This document shows positions 15,520-24,537 of a stretch of 64,000 nucleotides of DNA, in pieces. Position 1 is the first letter of the stretch, and each line of letters starts with the position of its first letter. The notes beneath the pieces were generated by a model. The model saw only the letters and a list, made by a program, of their open reading frames with translations. It was not told where the DNA came from and ran no database searches. The position numbers and the translations under genes were made by a program. Origin of the DNA: Mongoliitalea lutea (GTDB lineage: Bacteria; Bacteroidota; Bacteroidia; Cytophagales; Cyclobacteriaceae); contig NZ_BMYF01000024.1 of assembly GCF_014652135.1 (NCBI RefSeq), positions 8,380 through 72,379 of the forward strand, given 5' to 3'.

Positions 15520-17310
15520 TTACATTCGGTCTGGAACTTTTATACCTAGTAACTCCATACCGCGTTTGATTGTTTGTGCTGTTTGGAAGGATAAAGCGAT
15601 ACGGAAAGATTGGATAAACTTTTCTTGTTCGTTGAAAATCGGAAGTTCGGCATAGAAGCGATTGTATTCCTTGGCCAAATCAAAAAGATACTGTGCCAAG
15701 ATTGCCGGAGAGTAATCCTCTGCTGCTTGGGTTAATTTCTTTTCGAAATCATGCAGGATTATGATTAAATCGCGCTCTGCATCTTGAATACCTGTTAGAT
15801 CAGCGAAGGCTTCTGGGGTGTAAGAAACACCAATTTGAGCAGCTTTTCTCAGGATAGAAGCAATCCTTGCATGGGAATATTGAATAAATGGCCCTGTATT
15901 TCCTTGGAATTCTATGGATTCCTGAGGGTTAAACAACATGCGTTTCTTAGGATCTACTTTTAACAGGAAGTATTTCAAAGCACCCAATCCTAGGATTTCG
16001 TACAATTCAGCTGCCTGTCCTTCGGTAAACCCGTCGATTTTCCCTAATTCTTTGGTATGACTTTCTGCCGTATCGATCATTTCCTGAATCAGATCATCGG
16101 CGTCAACTACGGTACCTTCACGGGATTTCATTTTGCCAGTTGGTAGGTCCACCATACCGTAGGACAGGTGATACAAGCCTTCTCCATAAGAGCGGCCTAA
16201 TTTTCGCATGATTTTGAACAATACATCAAAATGATAGTCCTGCTCGTTGCCTACTACATATACGGATTTATCGATTTGAAAATCATGGTATTTCAAATCT
16301 GCCGTACCCATATCTTGGGTGATGTACACAGAGGTACCGTCGGCACGTAAAACCAGCTTTTCATCCAACCCTTCGTCCGTCAGGTCCACCCAAACAGAGC
16401 CGTTTTCTTTTTTGAAGAATACCCCTTTGGATAACCCTTCCTCTACAATGTCTTTTCCCAAAAGGTAAGTATCTGATTCGTAGTAAAACTTATCAAAATT
16501 CACTCCCATTTTTTGGTAGGTCGCATCGAAGCCTTCATACACCCATCCGTTCATCAACTTCCACAAGCCTACAATTTCTTCGTCACCACTTTCCCACAAT
16601 CGCAGCATTTCTTGTGCCTCAAGCATCCATGGAGCTGATTTTTTGGCGTCCTCCTCACTGATGCCTTGTGCTACAAGTTCAGAGATTTGGGTTTTGTAGG
16701 TTTTATCAAACAATACATAATACTTACCAGCCAAGTGATCGCCTTTCAAGCCACTACTTGAGGGGGTTTCACCATTGCCTAAGTGCTTGTATGCAACCAT
16801 GGACTTGCAAATATGAATCCCACGGTCATTGACCAAATTGGCTTTGATGACTTCGTATCCGGTAGCTTTCATGATTTCAGCCACGGAGTAGCCTAAGAAG
16901 TTATTTCGAAGATGTCCTAAGTGTAGAGGCTTATTAGTGTTCGGGCTACTGTATTCCACCATGACCTTTTTGCCATTGGCGGGCAGTTGGCCGATTTGTG
17001 GCTTGCTCATGAGTCCTTGGAAAATATCTAACCAAGATGCTTGATTGACCACCAAATTCAGGAAGCCTTTAACCACATTATAGGCACTGACTGCTTCACT
17101 TGCGTTTACCAAATAGTCCCCGATAGCTTTTGCAGATGCTTCTGGATTCAATTTGGTTACTTTTAGGTATGGGAAAACTACGAATGTGTAACTACCCTCA
17201 AACTCTTTTCGGGTAGGTTGCAATTGTAAATTTTCAACTACTACCTCGTGGTTGAATAGTTCGGCAAAGGCCTGTTGAATAGATGAAAGTATTCCTTGTT
17301 CTAAGCTCAT
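15520..17310 (-). CDS. argS: Arginyl-tRNA synthetase
   Basis: A class I aminoacyl-tRNA synthetase of 596 residues that charges tRNA-Arg. Seen: the N-terminal Add-1 domain (residues 1-100); the HIGH motif as HLGH in SSPNTNKPLHLGHLRNN; the KMSKS-like loop as GKMKSREG; and the DALR anticodon-binding domain at the C-terminus (from about FIQYSHARIASILRKA). The length is normal. It lies 5 bases after the arginase gene and 1 base before the peroxidase gene, in one operon. Confidence 0.97.
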   Translation of the reverse strand: MSLEQGILSSIQQAFAELFNHEVVVENLQLQPTRKEFEGSYTFVVFPYLKVTKLNPEASAKAIGDYLVNASEAVSAYNVVKGFLNLVVNQASWLDIFQGLMSKPQIGQLPANGKKVMVEYSSPNTNKPLHLGHLRNNFLGYSVAEIMKATGYEVIKANLVNDRGIHICKSMVAYKHLGNGETPSSSGLKGDHLAGKYYVLFDKTYKTQISELVAQGISEEDAKKSAPWMLEAQEMLRLWESGDEEIVGLWKLMNGWVYEGFDATYQKMGVNFDKFYYESDTYLLGKDIVEEGLSKGVFFKKENGSVWVDLTDEGLDEKLVLRADGTSVYITQDMGTADLKYHDFQIDKSVYVVGNEQDYHFDVLFKIMRKLGRSYGEGLYHLSYGMVDLPTGKMKSREGTVVDADDLIQEMIDTAESHTKELGKIDGFTEGQAAELYEILGLGALKYFLLKVDPKKRMLFNPQESIEFQGNTGPFIQYSHARIASILRKAAQIGVSYTPEAFADLTGIQDAERDLIIILHDFEKKLTQAAEDYSPAILAQYLFDLAKEYNRFYAELPIFNEQEKFIQSFRIALSFQTAQTIKRGMELLGIKVPDRM

Positions 17311-17315
17311 AGGTT

Positions 17316-18266
17316 TTAAAAGTGTTCGACGAGTGATTCTGTAGTGGCCTCCAAGATGTCAAATGCATTTTCAGCCATCAAGTTTTCAGTATCCAAAGTT
17401 GGGTTAACTTCCACAATTTCCCAACAACAGACCCGCTTATCTTTAATCAGTTCTGCATTAAGTTGGAGTGCTTCTTCCACAGTCAGTCCATTAGGGACGG
17501 GAGTTCCTGTACCAACAGAAATAGACGAGTCCAAACTATCCACATCAAAGGAGATGTAGATTTGATCGCAATCCTTCAGTATCTCTAACGCTTCCTGGGC
17601 TATTTGAGCCACACCTTTCTTGCGTACTTCTTCTGTTTGGAAGTTTTTGATCCTATATTTTTCAATCAAGTAATCTTCTGGTTGCTCTGTGTCCCTAACA
17701 GAGATAAAGACGATGTCTTCCGGTTTTACTTTTGGAAAATCACCTCCGATAACTTTGATTTTGTTCCAAAATAGTAAGGTTTCTTCCGAAGGTTGGTTGA
17801 CCTTACAATCCAAGTTGTCAGTCTGAATGCACATAGCCAAGGGCATTCCATGCATATTTCCGGATGGGGTGGTGAATGGAGTATGCAAATCAGCATGTGC
17901 ATCTATCCAGATGACACCTAAGCGCTTTTCCGGATGAGCAGCTTTGATTCCCATGATGGTGCCAGCAGCGGTAGAATGGTCACCCGCCAAAATGATAGGG
18001 AACATTTTTTCCAATCGTAGGGTCTCGATAGTACTATACACATTTTTCAAGACATGGTAGACGCCATCGATGTATTTGGCATGGGGATACTTATTTCCTT
18101 TGAAAAGAAAGTTATTGGCATCCTGCACGTGCACGGGTTCAAACTTTGTAAAGAAGTCGGATGTTTTGTCCAAACTTGCGATTTTTAGCGCATCAATGCC
18201 CAAACTGGCACCTCGGGTACCAGCAGCAATTTCGGAGCGTACTTCAACCAATTTTATATTTCTCAT
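17316..18266 (-). CDS. rocF: Arginase (ureohydrolase family)
   Basis: A 316-residue manganese-dependent enzyme that would split arginine into ornithine and urea. Metal-binding motifs are visible: LAGDHSTAAG (first His), WIDAHADLHTPFTTPSGN (Asp/His cluster plus the TPSGN substrate loop of arginases) and SFDVDSLDSS (last two Asp), then GTGTPVPNGLT. The substrate loop favours arginase over agmatinase or formimidoglutamase, although experimental proof is needed. The ATG at 18266 is preferred over the GTG one codon earlier. A TACTTTTG element lies about 36 bases upstream on the same strand. It is the first gene of the operon with argS. Confidence 0.88.
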   Translation of the reverse strand: MRNIKLVEVRSEIAAGTRGASLGIDALKIASLDKTSDFFTKFEPVHVQDANNFLFKGNKYPHAKYIDGVYHVLKNVYSTIETLRLEKMFPIILAGDHSTAAGTIMGIKAAHPEKRLGVIWIDAHADLHTPFTTPSGNMHGMPLAMCIQTDNLDCKVNQPSEETLLFWNKIKVIGGDFPKVKPEDIVFISVRDTEQPEDYLIEKYRIKNFQTEEVRKKGVAQIAQEALEILKDCDQIYISFDVDSLDSSISVGTGTPVPNGLTVEEALQLNAELIKDKRVCCWEIVEVNPTLDTENLMAENAFDILEATTESLVEHF

Positions 18267-18301
18267 CACAAAAATTCTGGGTTTATTTCAATTGAATCGC
18301 G

Positions 18302-18309
18302 CAAAAGTA
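18302..18309 (-). promoter_or_regulatory. Candidate -7 element for the arginase operon
   Basis: On the minus strand the sequence reads TACTTTTG, matching the Bacteroidota TAnnTTTG -7 consensus, about 36 bases before the arginase ATG. No good TTG was found at the -33 position, so support is partial. Confidence 0.4.
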
Positions 18310-18365
18310 GCGAAAATACCCCAATAAGCCAGATTTTGCTAGGGATTTCACGCTTGAAAATCTGC

Positions 18366-18373
18366 TATATTTG
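18366..18373 (+). promoter_or_regulatory. Candidate -7 element directly before the exported methyltransferase gene
   Basis: TATATTTG is a perfect TAnnTTTG match ending only 5 bases before the ATG at 18379. Transcription would start at or very near the start codon, which points to a leaderless or nearly leaderless message. The -33 element is weak. Confidence 0.45.
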
Positions 18374-18378
18374 TCCGT

Positions 18379-18927
18379 ATGAAAATTGTTTTCTTCTTCG
18401 GTTGGCTGTTATTTATGCCTTTTGGGATAGGATGGGCGCAAAGCACTGTGGGTGATATAGTGCCTTTTGTGACTACCTCGGAAGAAGTAATGCGTGTAAT
18501 GTTTGAATTGGCAGAGATTCAGGAAGGTGATGTACTACTGGATTTGGGTTCAGGAGATGGCAGGATTCCGATCGCTGCATCCAAACAGTTTGGCATCAAA
18601 AGTTTGGGCGTTGAAATCGACCCTGATCTCGTGCAGTTGGCTGATTCCTTGGCCAAAGATGCAGGGGTGGAAGATTTGGTCAAGTTTTATCAAGGAGATC
18701 TCTTTGCTTTTGACTTTAATCAGGCGAGTATTTTGATTATCTACCTCTTTCCGGATATCAATGAAAAATTACTACCGAAGATTCAAGCCATGCCCAAAGG
18801 TTCCCGTATAATTTCCCATCAATACCCCATAGGAGACTGGGAACCATTGAAAACGGTGGAAGTTACAGGCGTAGATGGTAAAATACAGCGATTGTTGTAT
18901 TGGGAAATAGATTCATTCTTTGAATAA
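18379..18927 (+). CDS. Exported class I SAM-dependent methyltransferase-like protein
   Basis: A 182-residue Rossmann-fold methyltransferase. Seen: an apparent signal peptide (MKIVFFFGWLLFMPFGIGWAQ), motif I LLDLGSGDGRIPIAA at about 54-68, the acidic GVEID strand near residue 80, and a later LIIYLFPDINEKLLPKI segment. The DLGSGDGRI motif and the Y/F-L-F-P stretch resemble the FAM173/ATPSCKMT lysine-methyltransferase group (resemblance by eye). Export is odd because SAM is cytosolic; alternatively the N-terminus is a membrane anchor or the true start is later. It lies between the arginase operon (divergent) and an Omp85-like gene. Confidence 0.8.
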   Translation: MKIVFFFGWLLFMPFGIGWAQSTVGDIVPFVTTSEEVMRVMFELAEIQEGDVLLDLGSGDGRIPIAASKQFGIKSLGVEIDPDLVQLADSLAKDAGVEDLVKFYQGDLFAFDFNQASILIIYLFPDINEKLLPKIQAMPKGSRIISHQYPIGDWEPLKTVEVTGVDGKIQRLLYWEIDSFFE

Positions 18928-18982
18928 TAAATCAAAAAATCTGTAGGTGGTCCAATAATTATTTTTTAGCGTATATTGATCG

Positions 18983-20056
18983 ATGAAATTGGCATTATTC
19001 ATAAAACTATTTATCCCTTTATTTTTTTCTGCAGAGACAGATACACTTTCCGAAAAAAGTTCGTCCTTAACCGTTATTCCTGTCGTTTACTATACGCCTG
19101 AAACACTTTTATCATTAGGGTTAGGAGGTGCTTTGACATTCAATTTAGCCAATGAAAATCATGAAACTTATGAAAGTTTAATTGTTGGAGGAGCAGCTTA
19201 CACACTTAGAAATCAATTATTGTTGTTTTCGAATTGGAGAATTTTTACCGATAATAATAGATCGATGTATGCAGGTGAATTAGGATACTATCGCTATGTT
19301 TTTTTCTTTTTTGGATTAGGTTCGGCTCCGGTTGACTCCAATAGAGAGTCTTTTAATGCAAACTTACAGCGATTAAGAGCAGATTATTACAAAAAATTGA
19401 GTAGTTCTTACCCTGTAAGTTTAGGTTTAAAATCAGTGTTGGATAATTACTATAATATTGAAAGAGATGCCTTGGGTCAATTAGAAACACAGTCCATAGT
19501 CGGTAAAGATGGTGGATATATCGCAGGTTTTGGCCCCTCCATGTTGCTAGATACAAGAGATAGTCAGTTATACCCTCAAAGAGGGATGTATCTAGAAAGC
19601 GGGATTACGTTTATGAGATTAGGGAATTCTAGCTATGACTTGATTTATGCTGATTTTAGAAAAATCTTTTCTATTAACAAGAAGAATCTAATTGTTATTC
19701 AATTACTTTCAGAACATACGTTCGGCGAAGTTCCTTTTTTTGCAATGCCTATGATAGGGGGGAATAAAAATATGAGAGGATTATTTGAAGGACAGTTCAG
19801 AGATACTAACATGACAGCATTGAATGCTGAATTTAGAAAAGAGGTTCTTCCACGGTGGAAAGTGGTTTTATTTTCTGGGTTAGGGGATGTTTATGGTGAC
19901 TATTCGGAAACTACATTTTCAAATATTAAATTAACTTATGGCACAGGATTAAGATTTAAACTTCGAAAATCTGAGAAATTAAATTTAAGGTTTGATGTCG
20001 CTCGTGCGCATAGGAGTGATGTGTATTTTTACCTCACATTTGGAGAAGCATTTTAA
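18983..20056 (+). CDS. Omp85/BamA-TamA-family outer membrane beta-barrel protein
   Basis: A 357-residue outer membrane protein of the surface-antigen D15 type. Seen: signal peptide (MKLALFIKLFIPLFF), alternating beta-strand pattern throughout, GFGPSMLLDTRDSQLYPQRG, which matches the conserved entry of the Omp85 barrel, and GGNKNMRGLFEGQFRD resembling the loop-6 (V/I)RG(Y/F) motif. The barrel ends FYLTFGEAF. It lacks POTRA repeats, so it is a stand-alone barrel rather than a full BamA. The function is unknown; such short forms may act as pores or as translocators for a partner. It follows the exported methyltransferase by 55 bases. Confidence 0.82.
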   Translation: MKLALFIKLFIPLFFSAETDTLSEKSSSLTVIPVVYYTPETLLSLGLGGALTFNLANENHETYESLIVGGAAYTLRNQLLLFSNWRIFTDNNRSMYAGELGYYRYVFFFFGLGSAPVDSNRESFNANLQRLRADYYKKLSSSYPVSLGLKSVLDNYYNIERDALGQLETQSIVGKDGGYIAGFGPSMLLDTRDSQLYPQRGMYLESGITFMRLGNSSYDLIYADFRKIFSINKKNLIVIQLLSEHTFGEVPFFAMPMIGGNKNMRGLFEGQFRDTNMTALNAEFRKEVLPRWKVVLFSGLGDVYGDYSETTFSNIKLTYGTGLRFKLRKSEKLNLRFDVARAHRSDVYFYLTFGEAF

Positions 20057-20086
20057 TTTTTTACTAAATCAAGCATCTTTAAGATA

Positions 20087-20113
20087 AAAAAGGGGAGGTT
20101 TTACCCTTCCCCT
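20087..20113 (-). terminator. Terminator at the end of pdxA
   Basis: On the minus strand AAGGGGAAGGG...CCTCCCCTT forms a G+C-rich stem followed by TTTTTTATC. It overlaps the final codons of pdxA. The opposite Omp85 gene ends 31 bases away. Confidence 0.65.
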
Positions 20114-21132
20114 TCTTCGGATTCCCAGTTACCTCTATTTTTAATGATATCGTATGCCTGAAAAATAGCTTCTCGCATAGAGCCTTCATCAGCAATATTT
20201 TTTCCAGCTATATTGTAAGCCGTGCCATGGTCTGGAGACGTTCTTACGATTGGCAAACCAGCAGTAAAGTTAACGCCTGAATCGAAAGCGAGTGATTTAA
20301 ATGGGATTAGTCCTTGGTCGTGATACATAGCTAGAACACCATCGAACTTTTTTTGATGCATCATTCCAAAGAAACCATCAGCGGGATAAGGTCCGAAAAC
20401 TAATTTGCCGTGGTCTTTGAATTCCCGAATGACAGGATTGATAATTTCAATTTCCTCTTTTCCAAGCAATCCGTCTTCTCCAGCATGAGGGTTTAGACCT
20501 AAAACTGCCACTTTTGGCTTATTGATTCCAAAATCATTTTCCAAGGAATTTAACATAAGGTTTAATTTCTTGCGGATGTTTTCTGAGGTTAATTTCTTTT
20601 CAATTTGAGTTATAGGGATATGACCAGTAACGAGGCCTACACGGATATCCGGAGCGACCAAAAACATCAAGCTATCTTCCGACCCAAAGGCCTCTGTTAA
20701 ATACTCAGTGTGGCCGATAAACTTCTTCTCAGGTGAATTGATATTGTTTTTATTCAAAGGCGCAGTTACCAAACCATCAATTTTCCCTGCTTTCATGTCC
20801 CCAATGGCTTGATTGAGAGCTGCTAATGCCATTTTTCCCGACTCCTGAGTTTCTACACCCGGCATCACCTCTGGACTTTCTTCGAGAACATTCACTAGAT
20901 TTACTTTTTTGTGATGGACTTCATCTACCGAACGGATTTGCATGAAATTAAAATCTTCTAATTCTAACTGCTTACGATAGAAGGCCATAGCTTTACCATG
21001 CCCATAAATTACAGGAGTTACCAATCGCATAATTCGATTGTCTAATAAGGCTTTCATGGTTACTTCGGCACCGATTCCATTAATATCTCCAATACTTATC
21101 CCGATAATGGGTTTTTGTTTTCTGTTACTCAT
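20101..21132 (-). CDS. pdxA: 4-hydroxythreonine-4-phosphate dehydrogenase PdxA
   Basis: An enzyme of 343 residues in the DXP-dependent pyridoxal phosphate pathway that oxidises 4-phosphohydroxy-threonine with NAD. Seen: N-terminal IIGISIGDINGIGAEV; metal-binding His in GHTEYLTEAFG; LNPHAGEDGLLGKEE; and AMYHDQGLIPFK with DSGVNFTAGLPIVRTSPDHGTA, all diagnostic. It stands alone on the minus strand and is divergent from rsmA, although pdxA and ksgA are adjacent in one direction in some Proteobacteria. Confidence 0.96.
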   Translation of the reverse strand: MSNRKQKPIIGISIGDINGIGAEVTMKALLDNRIMRLVTPVIYGHGKAMAFYRKQLELEDFNFMQIRSVDEVHHKKVNLVNVLEESPEVMPGVETQESGKMALAALNQAIGDMKAGKIDGLVTAPLNKNNINSPEKKFIGHTEYLTEAFGSEDSLMFLVAPDIRVGLVTGHIPITQIEKKLTSENIRKKLNLMLNSLENDFGINKPKVAVLGLNPHAGEDGLLGKEEIEIINPVIREFKDHGKLVFGPYPADGFFGMMHQKKFDGVLAMYHDQGLIPFKSLAFDSGVNFTAGLPIVRTSPDHGTAYNIAGKNIADEGSMREAIFQAYDIIKNRGNWESEEGEG

Positions 21133-21248
21133 TAATTTCTAATTAGCGTACTAAAGCTTTACAAGGACTTCACATAAGATAGTAGGCCTTTGTGATAATT
21201 GTCTTATTTTTGGATTGCAATTTATATAAAAATATCAAAGATAGCCGC

Positions 21249-22031
21249 ATGGACAAAGTCAAACCCAAAAAACACTTGGGGCAACATTTTCTGACAGATT
21301 TAAGGATCGCTCAACGAATAGCGGAGGCCGTAACTGGTCATTGGGATGTGAAAAAAGTGTTAGAAATTGGGCCTGGAATGGGTGTTTTGACAGACTTTTT
21401 ATTGGAAAAAGACTGGGATTTGTACCTGGTGGATATCGATACAGAGTCTATCGCTTATTTGCATCAGAAGTACCCAAAGCTGGGAGAAAAGATAATTGAG
21501 GGAGATTACCTCAAAAAGGATTTTGCCCCGATTATGAATGGTGATTATGCTGTTGCTGGAAATTTTCCTTACAATATTTCTTCACAGATCTTTTTCAAGG
21601 TTTTGGAAGAACGAGCGCATGTGACAGAAGTGGTATGCATGTTGCAGAAAGAAGTTGCAGAACGTATCGCTTCTCCAAAAGGGAATAAGGATTATGGAAT
21701 TTTGTCTGTGTTATTACAAGCATTCTATGACATAGAGTATCTGTTTACAGTGCCTCCAGGAGTATTCAATCCGCCTCCCAAGGTAAATTCCGGAGTGATT
21801 CGGCTTCAGAGGAATTCGGTCCAAAATCTAGCATGCGATGAAAAATTGTTCTTCAAAGTTGTGAAACAAGGTTTTGCCACCAGAAGAAAGACTTTGAGGA
21901 ATTGCATGAAAGTATTCAATGTATCGCCGGAACTTAATGCTGATCCCGTGATGGACAAGCGGGCAGAGCAGCTGGATGTCCAGGAATTTGTTAGTTTAAC
22001 CCAAAAAATACAGGAATCTTGGAACCAATAA
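21249..22031 (+). CDS. rsmA: 16S rRNA dimethyladenosine transferase RsmA (KsgA)
   Basis: A SAM-dependent enzyme of 260 residues that dimethylates two adjacent adenines in the 3'-terminal helix of 16S rRNA during small-subunit assembly. Seen: KKHLGQHFLTD at the N-terminus; motif I LEIGPGMGVLTDFLL; motif IV NFPYNISSQIFFK; then PPPKVNSGVIRL and FATRRKTLRN. The ATG at 21249 is preferred because family members start just before the KKxLGQ motif. Its last 13 bases overlap the start of mgtE, so the two genes are translationally coupled. Confidence 0.96.
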   Translation: MDKVKPKKHLGQHFLTDLRIAQRIAEAVTGHWDVKKVLEIGPGMGVLTDFLLEKDWDLYLVDIDTESIAYLHQKYPKLGEKIIEGDYLKKDFAPIMNGDYAVAGNFPYNISSQIFFKVLEERAHVTEVVCMLQKEVAERIASPKGNKDYGILSVLLQAFYDIEYLFTVPPGVFNPPPKVNSGVIRLQRNSVQNLACDEKLFFKVVKQGFATRRKTLRNCMKVFNVSPELNADPVMDKRAEQLDVQEFVSLTQKIQESWNQ

Positions 22032-23386
22032 AGTCATTTTCATTATCCAAAGAATACTTAGAAAGTCTACGAGAAGGTATTGATAATCAGAAGATAGACT
22101 TTATTCAAGAGTCTTTGGAGGGAGCGAATGTAGCAGATATTGCGGCGATCTTGGATGAATTGAATATGGAGGAGGCACTTTATGTGCTACGCTTACTCAG
22201 TGCTGAAATTGCTGCGGATATTCTGATTGAACTGGAAGAAGATTCCTTATTGAGGGTCATTCGTGAAATGGAGCCGTCGGAATTAGCTGCTTTTATTGAG
22301 CATATGGATTCAGATGATGCAGTTGATATTTTAATCTTGATGTCTTTTAAGGAGCGGGAAGAGGTCATCTCCTACTTGACTGAAAAAGAAAAGTCTGCCA
22401 ATATTTTAGATCTTTTGCGCTATGATGAGGATTCTGCGGGTGGGTTGATGGCCAAAGAATTTATTAAAGCTAACCAAAATTGGAATGTTGTTCAGACTAT
22501 TGAGGAAATCAGGAGACAAGCCGAGCGGGTAGAAAAAATATTCTCTATATATGTTGTTGATAATAAGCAGCATTTATTGGGAAGAGTTTCATTGAAAAAA
22601 ATTATTTTAGCAGCTTCTGATACAAAAATAATGGACATATATGAGCCAGATATTGTATCTGTGCCCACCCATGCTGATGGTGAGGAGGTAGCTGAAATTA
22701 TGCGTAAATATGATTTGGAATCCATTCCGGTCGTGAATGCTAAAAATAGATTAGTTGGTAGAATTACAGTCGATGATGTGTTGGATTTGATTCGAGAACA
22801 GTCCGAAGAAGATATTCAAGCGATGACCGGTATTTCTGCAGACGTGGAGGAGTCCGACTCAATTTTTAAAATTTCCAAAGCCCGCTTGCCTTGGTTGCTT
22901 ATTGGTGTCATAGGAGGTTTGATGGGTGCTCAAATTATTGGCTTTTTTGAAGAAGGTTTGAGTAAATATATTGCTCTTGCTTCCTTTATTCCATTGGTAG
23001 CTGCTACAGGGGGGAATGTCGGTATTCAATCATCTTCTTTAGTTGTACAGACATTAGCGTCTAAATCAGTATTTGACGATACTCCATGGCAACGCTTTAT
23101 CAAAGGTGTCTCAATTGCTTTGGTTAATGGTGTTGTTTTAGGGATTTTTGTTTTTTTGGTAGTCCATTTTGTGTATGGGTTTGAAAGTATTTTTGGTGTA
23201 ACGGTAGGATTAGCAATGTTTTGTGTGGTTTTATTAGCTTCATTTATGGGTACGGTAACTCCACTTGTATTAGATAAATTTGGGATAAATCCTGCAATTG
23301 CCTCGGGTCCATTTATTACAACTGCTAATGATCTTCTAGGCTTAGCAGTTTATTTTGGTGTTGCTATGGCTTTATTGAAGTTATAG
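22019..23386 (+). CDS. mgtE: Magnesium transporter MgtE
   Basis: A 455-residue Mg2+ channel-transporter. Seen in order: the cytosolic MgtE N domain of helical repeats (residues 20-130, with DDAVDILILMSFKEREEV); two CBS domains (about 135-260, including VVNAKNRLVGRITVDDVLDLI) that sense Mg2+; the plug helix; and five C-terminal transmembrane helices with PLVAATGGNVGIQSS, the conserved pore signature. The start is an apparent TTG at 22019 inside the end of rsmA; no ATG near enough would keep the N domain. Gene order rsmA-mgtE-dehydrogenase suggests one operon. Confidence 0.95.
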   Translation: MEPIKSFSLSKEYLESLREGIDNQKIDFIQESLEGANVADIAAILDELNMEEALYVLRLLSAEIAADILIELEEDSLLRVIREMEPSELAAFIEHMDSDDAVDILILMSFKEREEVISYLTEKEKSANILDLLRYDEDSAGGLMAKEFIKANQNWNVVQTIEEIRRQAERVEKIFSIYVVDNKQHLLGRVSLKKIILAASDTKIMDIYEPDIVSVPTHADGEEVAEIMRKYDLESIPVVNAKNRLVGRITVDDVLDLIREQSEEDIQAMTGISADVEESDSIFKISKARLPWLLIGVIGGLMGAQIIGFFEEGLSKYIALASFIPLVAATGGNVGIQSSSLVVQTLASKSVFDDTPWQRFIKGVSIALVNGVVLGIFVFLVVHFVYGFESIFGVTVGLAMFCVVLLASFMGTVTPLVLDKFGINPAIASGPFITTANDLLGLAVYFGVAMALLKL

Positions 23387-23424
23387 CCTATTATTTCTTT
23401 TCAAGAAAAATTGTGTAAATCCGT

Positions 23425-24369
23425 ATGAGTAAAAAAAGTATATTGGTAGTAGATGAGATGCACCTTTCGATCATTTCCCTACTTCAAAATAGTGGGTTTG
23501 ATGTCAATTATCAACCTTCCATAGATAGGGAGGGGATCTTATCCATTTTAAATTCTTATCAAGGCTTGATTATCCGTTCTAAAACAGTGATTGATAAAGA
23601 GCTTATCGATGCAGGCAAATCATTACTGTTTATCGGAAGGGCAGGTGCAGGCCTTGATCAGATCGATCAAGATTTAATTGGAAGACGAGGCATTAAACTT
23701 TTTCATGCTGCAGAAGGTAATATGGATGCTGTAGCAGAGCATGCCATCGGGGGACTTTTGGCACTTTTCAATAATGTGTTGCAATCTGATGCTCAAGTTA
23801 GAAATGGAATATGGGATAGAGAAGGTAATAGAGGCATTGAGCTTCATAGCAAAACAGTTGGTATTATTGGTTTTGGTAATATGGGTTCTGCATTTGCTCA
23901 GAGGTTGCTAGGGTTTGGTGTCAATATTCTGGCTTATGACAAGTACAAAAAAGGTTTTGGAACCGATAGTATTGAGGAGGTTTCTTTAGATGAGATTTTT
24001 GAAAGTGTAGATGTACTTTCTGTTCATGTCCCTTTGACTGCCGAAACGACGAGTTTTTTGGATCAATCTTTTTTTAGTCAATTTAAAAAGCCAATCTTTT
24101 TTATTAATACCGCTAGAGGAGAATTGATCTCCTTTGATACCTTGAATTGGGCTTTCGACCGTGGAATTATCAAAGGAGCTGTATTAGATGTTTTAGAGAA
24201 TGAAAAATTTCAACGTTTCACAAAAGTCCAGCAACAGGCATTTATGAAGCTGGCAGCACGCAAAAATGTTGTTTTTAGTCCGCACGTAGCGGGATGGACT
24301 GTGGAATCCTATCAAAAGATCAATCAAGTGTTGACTAAAAAGATTTCTGCGGTATTTGAAGTAATGTGA
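23425..24369 (+). CDS. D-2-hydroxyacid dehydrogenase, SerA-like
   Basis: An NAD-dependent dehydrogenase of 314 residues in the D-isomer-specific 2-hydroxyacid family. Seen: catalytic-domain GRAGAGLDQID; nucleotide-binding GIIGFGNMGSAFAQRL; NTARGELIS; the Arg, Glu and His active-site set, with His in FSPHVAGWTVES. It lacks the C-terminal ACT domain of regulated phosphoglycerate dehydrogenases, so it may be a short phosphoglycerate dehydrogenase or another 2-hydroxyacid enzyme. It lies 38 bases after mgtE. Confidence 0.87.
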   Translation: MSKKSILVVDEMHLSIISLLQNSGFDVNYQPSIDREGILSILNSYQGLIIRSKTVIDKELIDAGKSLLFIGRAGAGLDQIDQDLIGRRGIKLFHAAEGNMDAVAEHAIGGLLALFNNVLQSDAQVRNGIWDREGNRGIELHSKTVGIIGFGNMGSAFAQRLLGFGVNILAYDKYKKGFGTDSIEEVSLDEIFESVDVLSVHVPLTAETTSFLDQSFFSQFKKPIFFINTARGELISFDTLNWAFDRGIIKGAVLDVLENEKFQRFTKVQQQAFMKLAARKNVVFSPHVAGWTVESYQKINQVLTKKISAVFEVM

Positions 24370-24440
24370 ATTTCCTAAACTTGGATAAATTAATCCAATC
24401 GATCAAACATGATTCATTAATCTTCATATTGGAGGCGTAA

Positions 24441-24471
24441 TTGTTTTATCATTCGGAATTTTATATATTTG
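24441..24471 (+). promoter_or_regulatory. Promoter upstream of greA
   Basis: TTG at 24441-24443, a 20-base spacer and TATATTTG at 24464-24471 match the Bacteroidota -33/-7 consensus exactly. Transcription should start near 24476, giving a leader of nearly 90 bases before the greA ATG at 24564. Confidence 0.7.
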
Positions 24472-24494
24472 TGCATCAATATAGCAATTTGTAT

Positions 24495-24537
24495 AGAGGA
24501 AACGGTTTCCATCTGGGAGCCGTTTCTTCTATTTTTC
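24495..24537 (+). terminator. Terminator-like hairpin in the greA leader
   Basis: A 16-base-pair stem (24495-24510 with 24515-24530, including a few G-T pairs) and a loop ATCT, followed by ATTTTTC. It starts only about 20 bases after the predicted transcription start and lies before greA. It may be an attenuator, may end a short leader RNA of about 60 bases, or may terminate the upstream operon. Confidence 0.65.
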
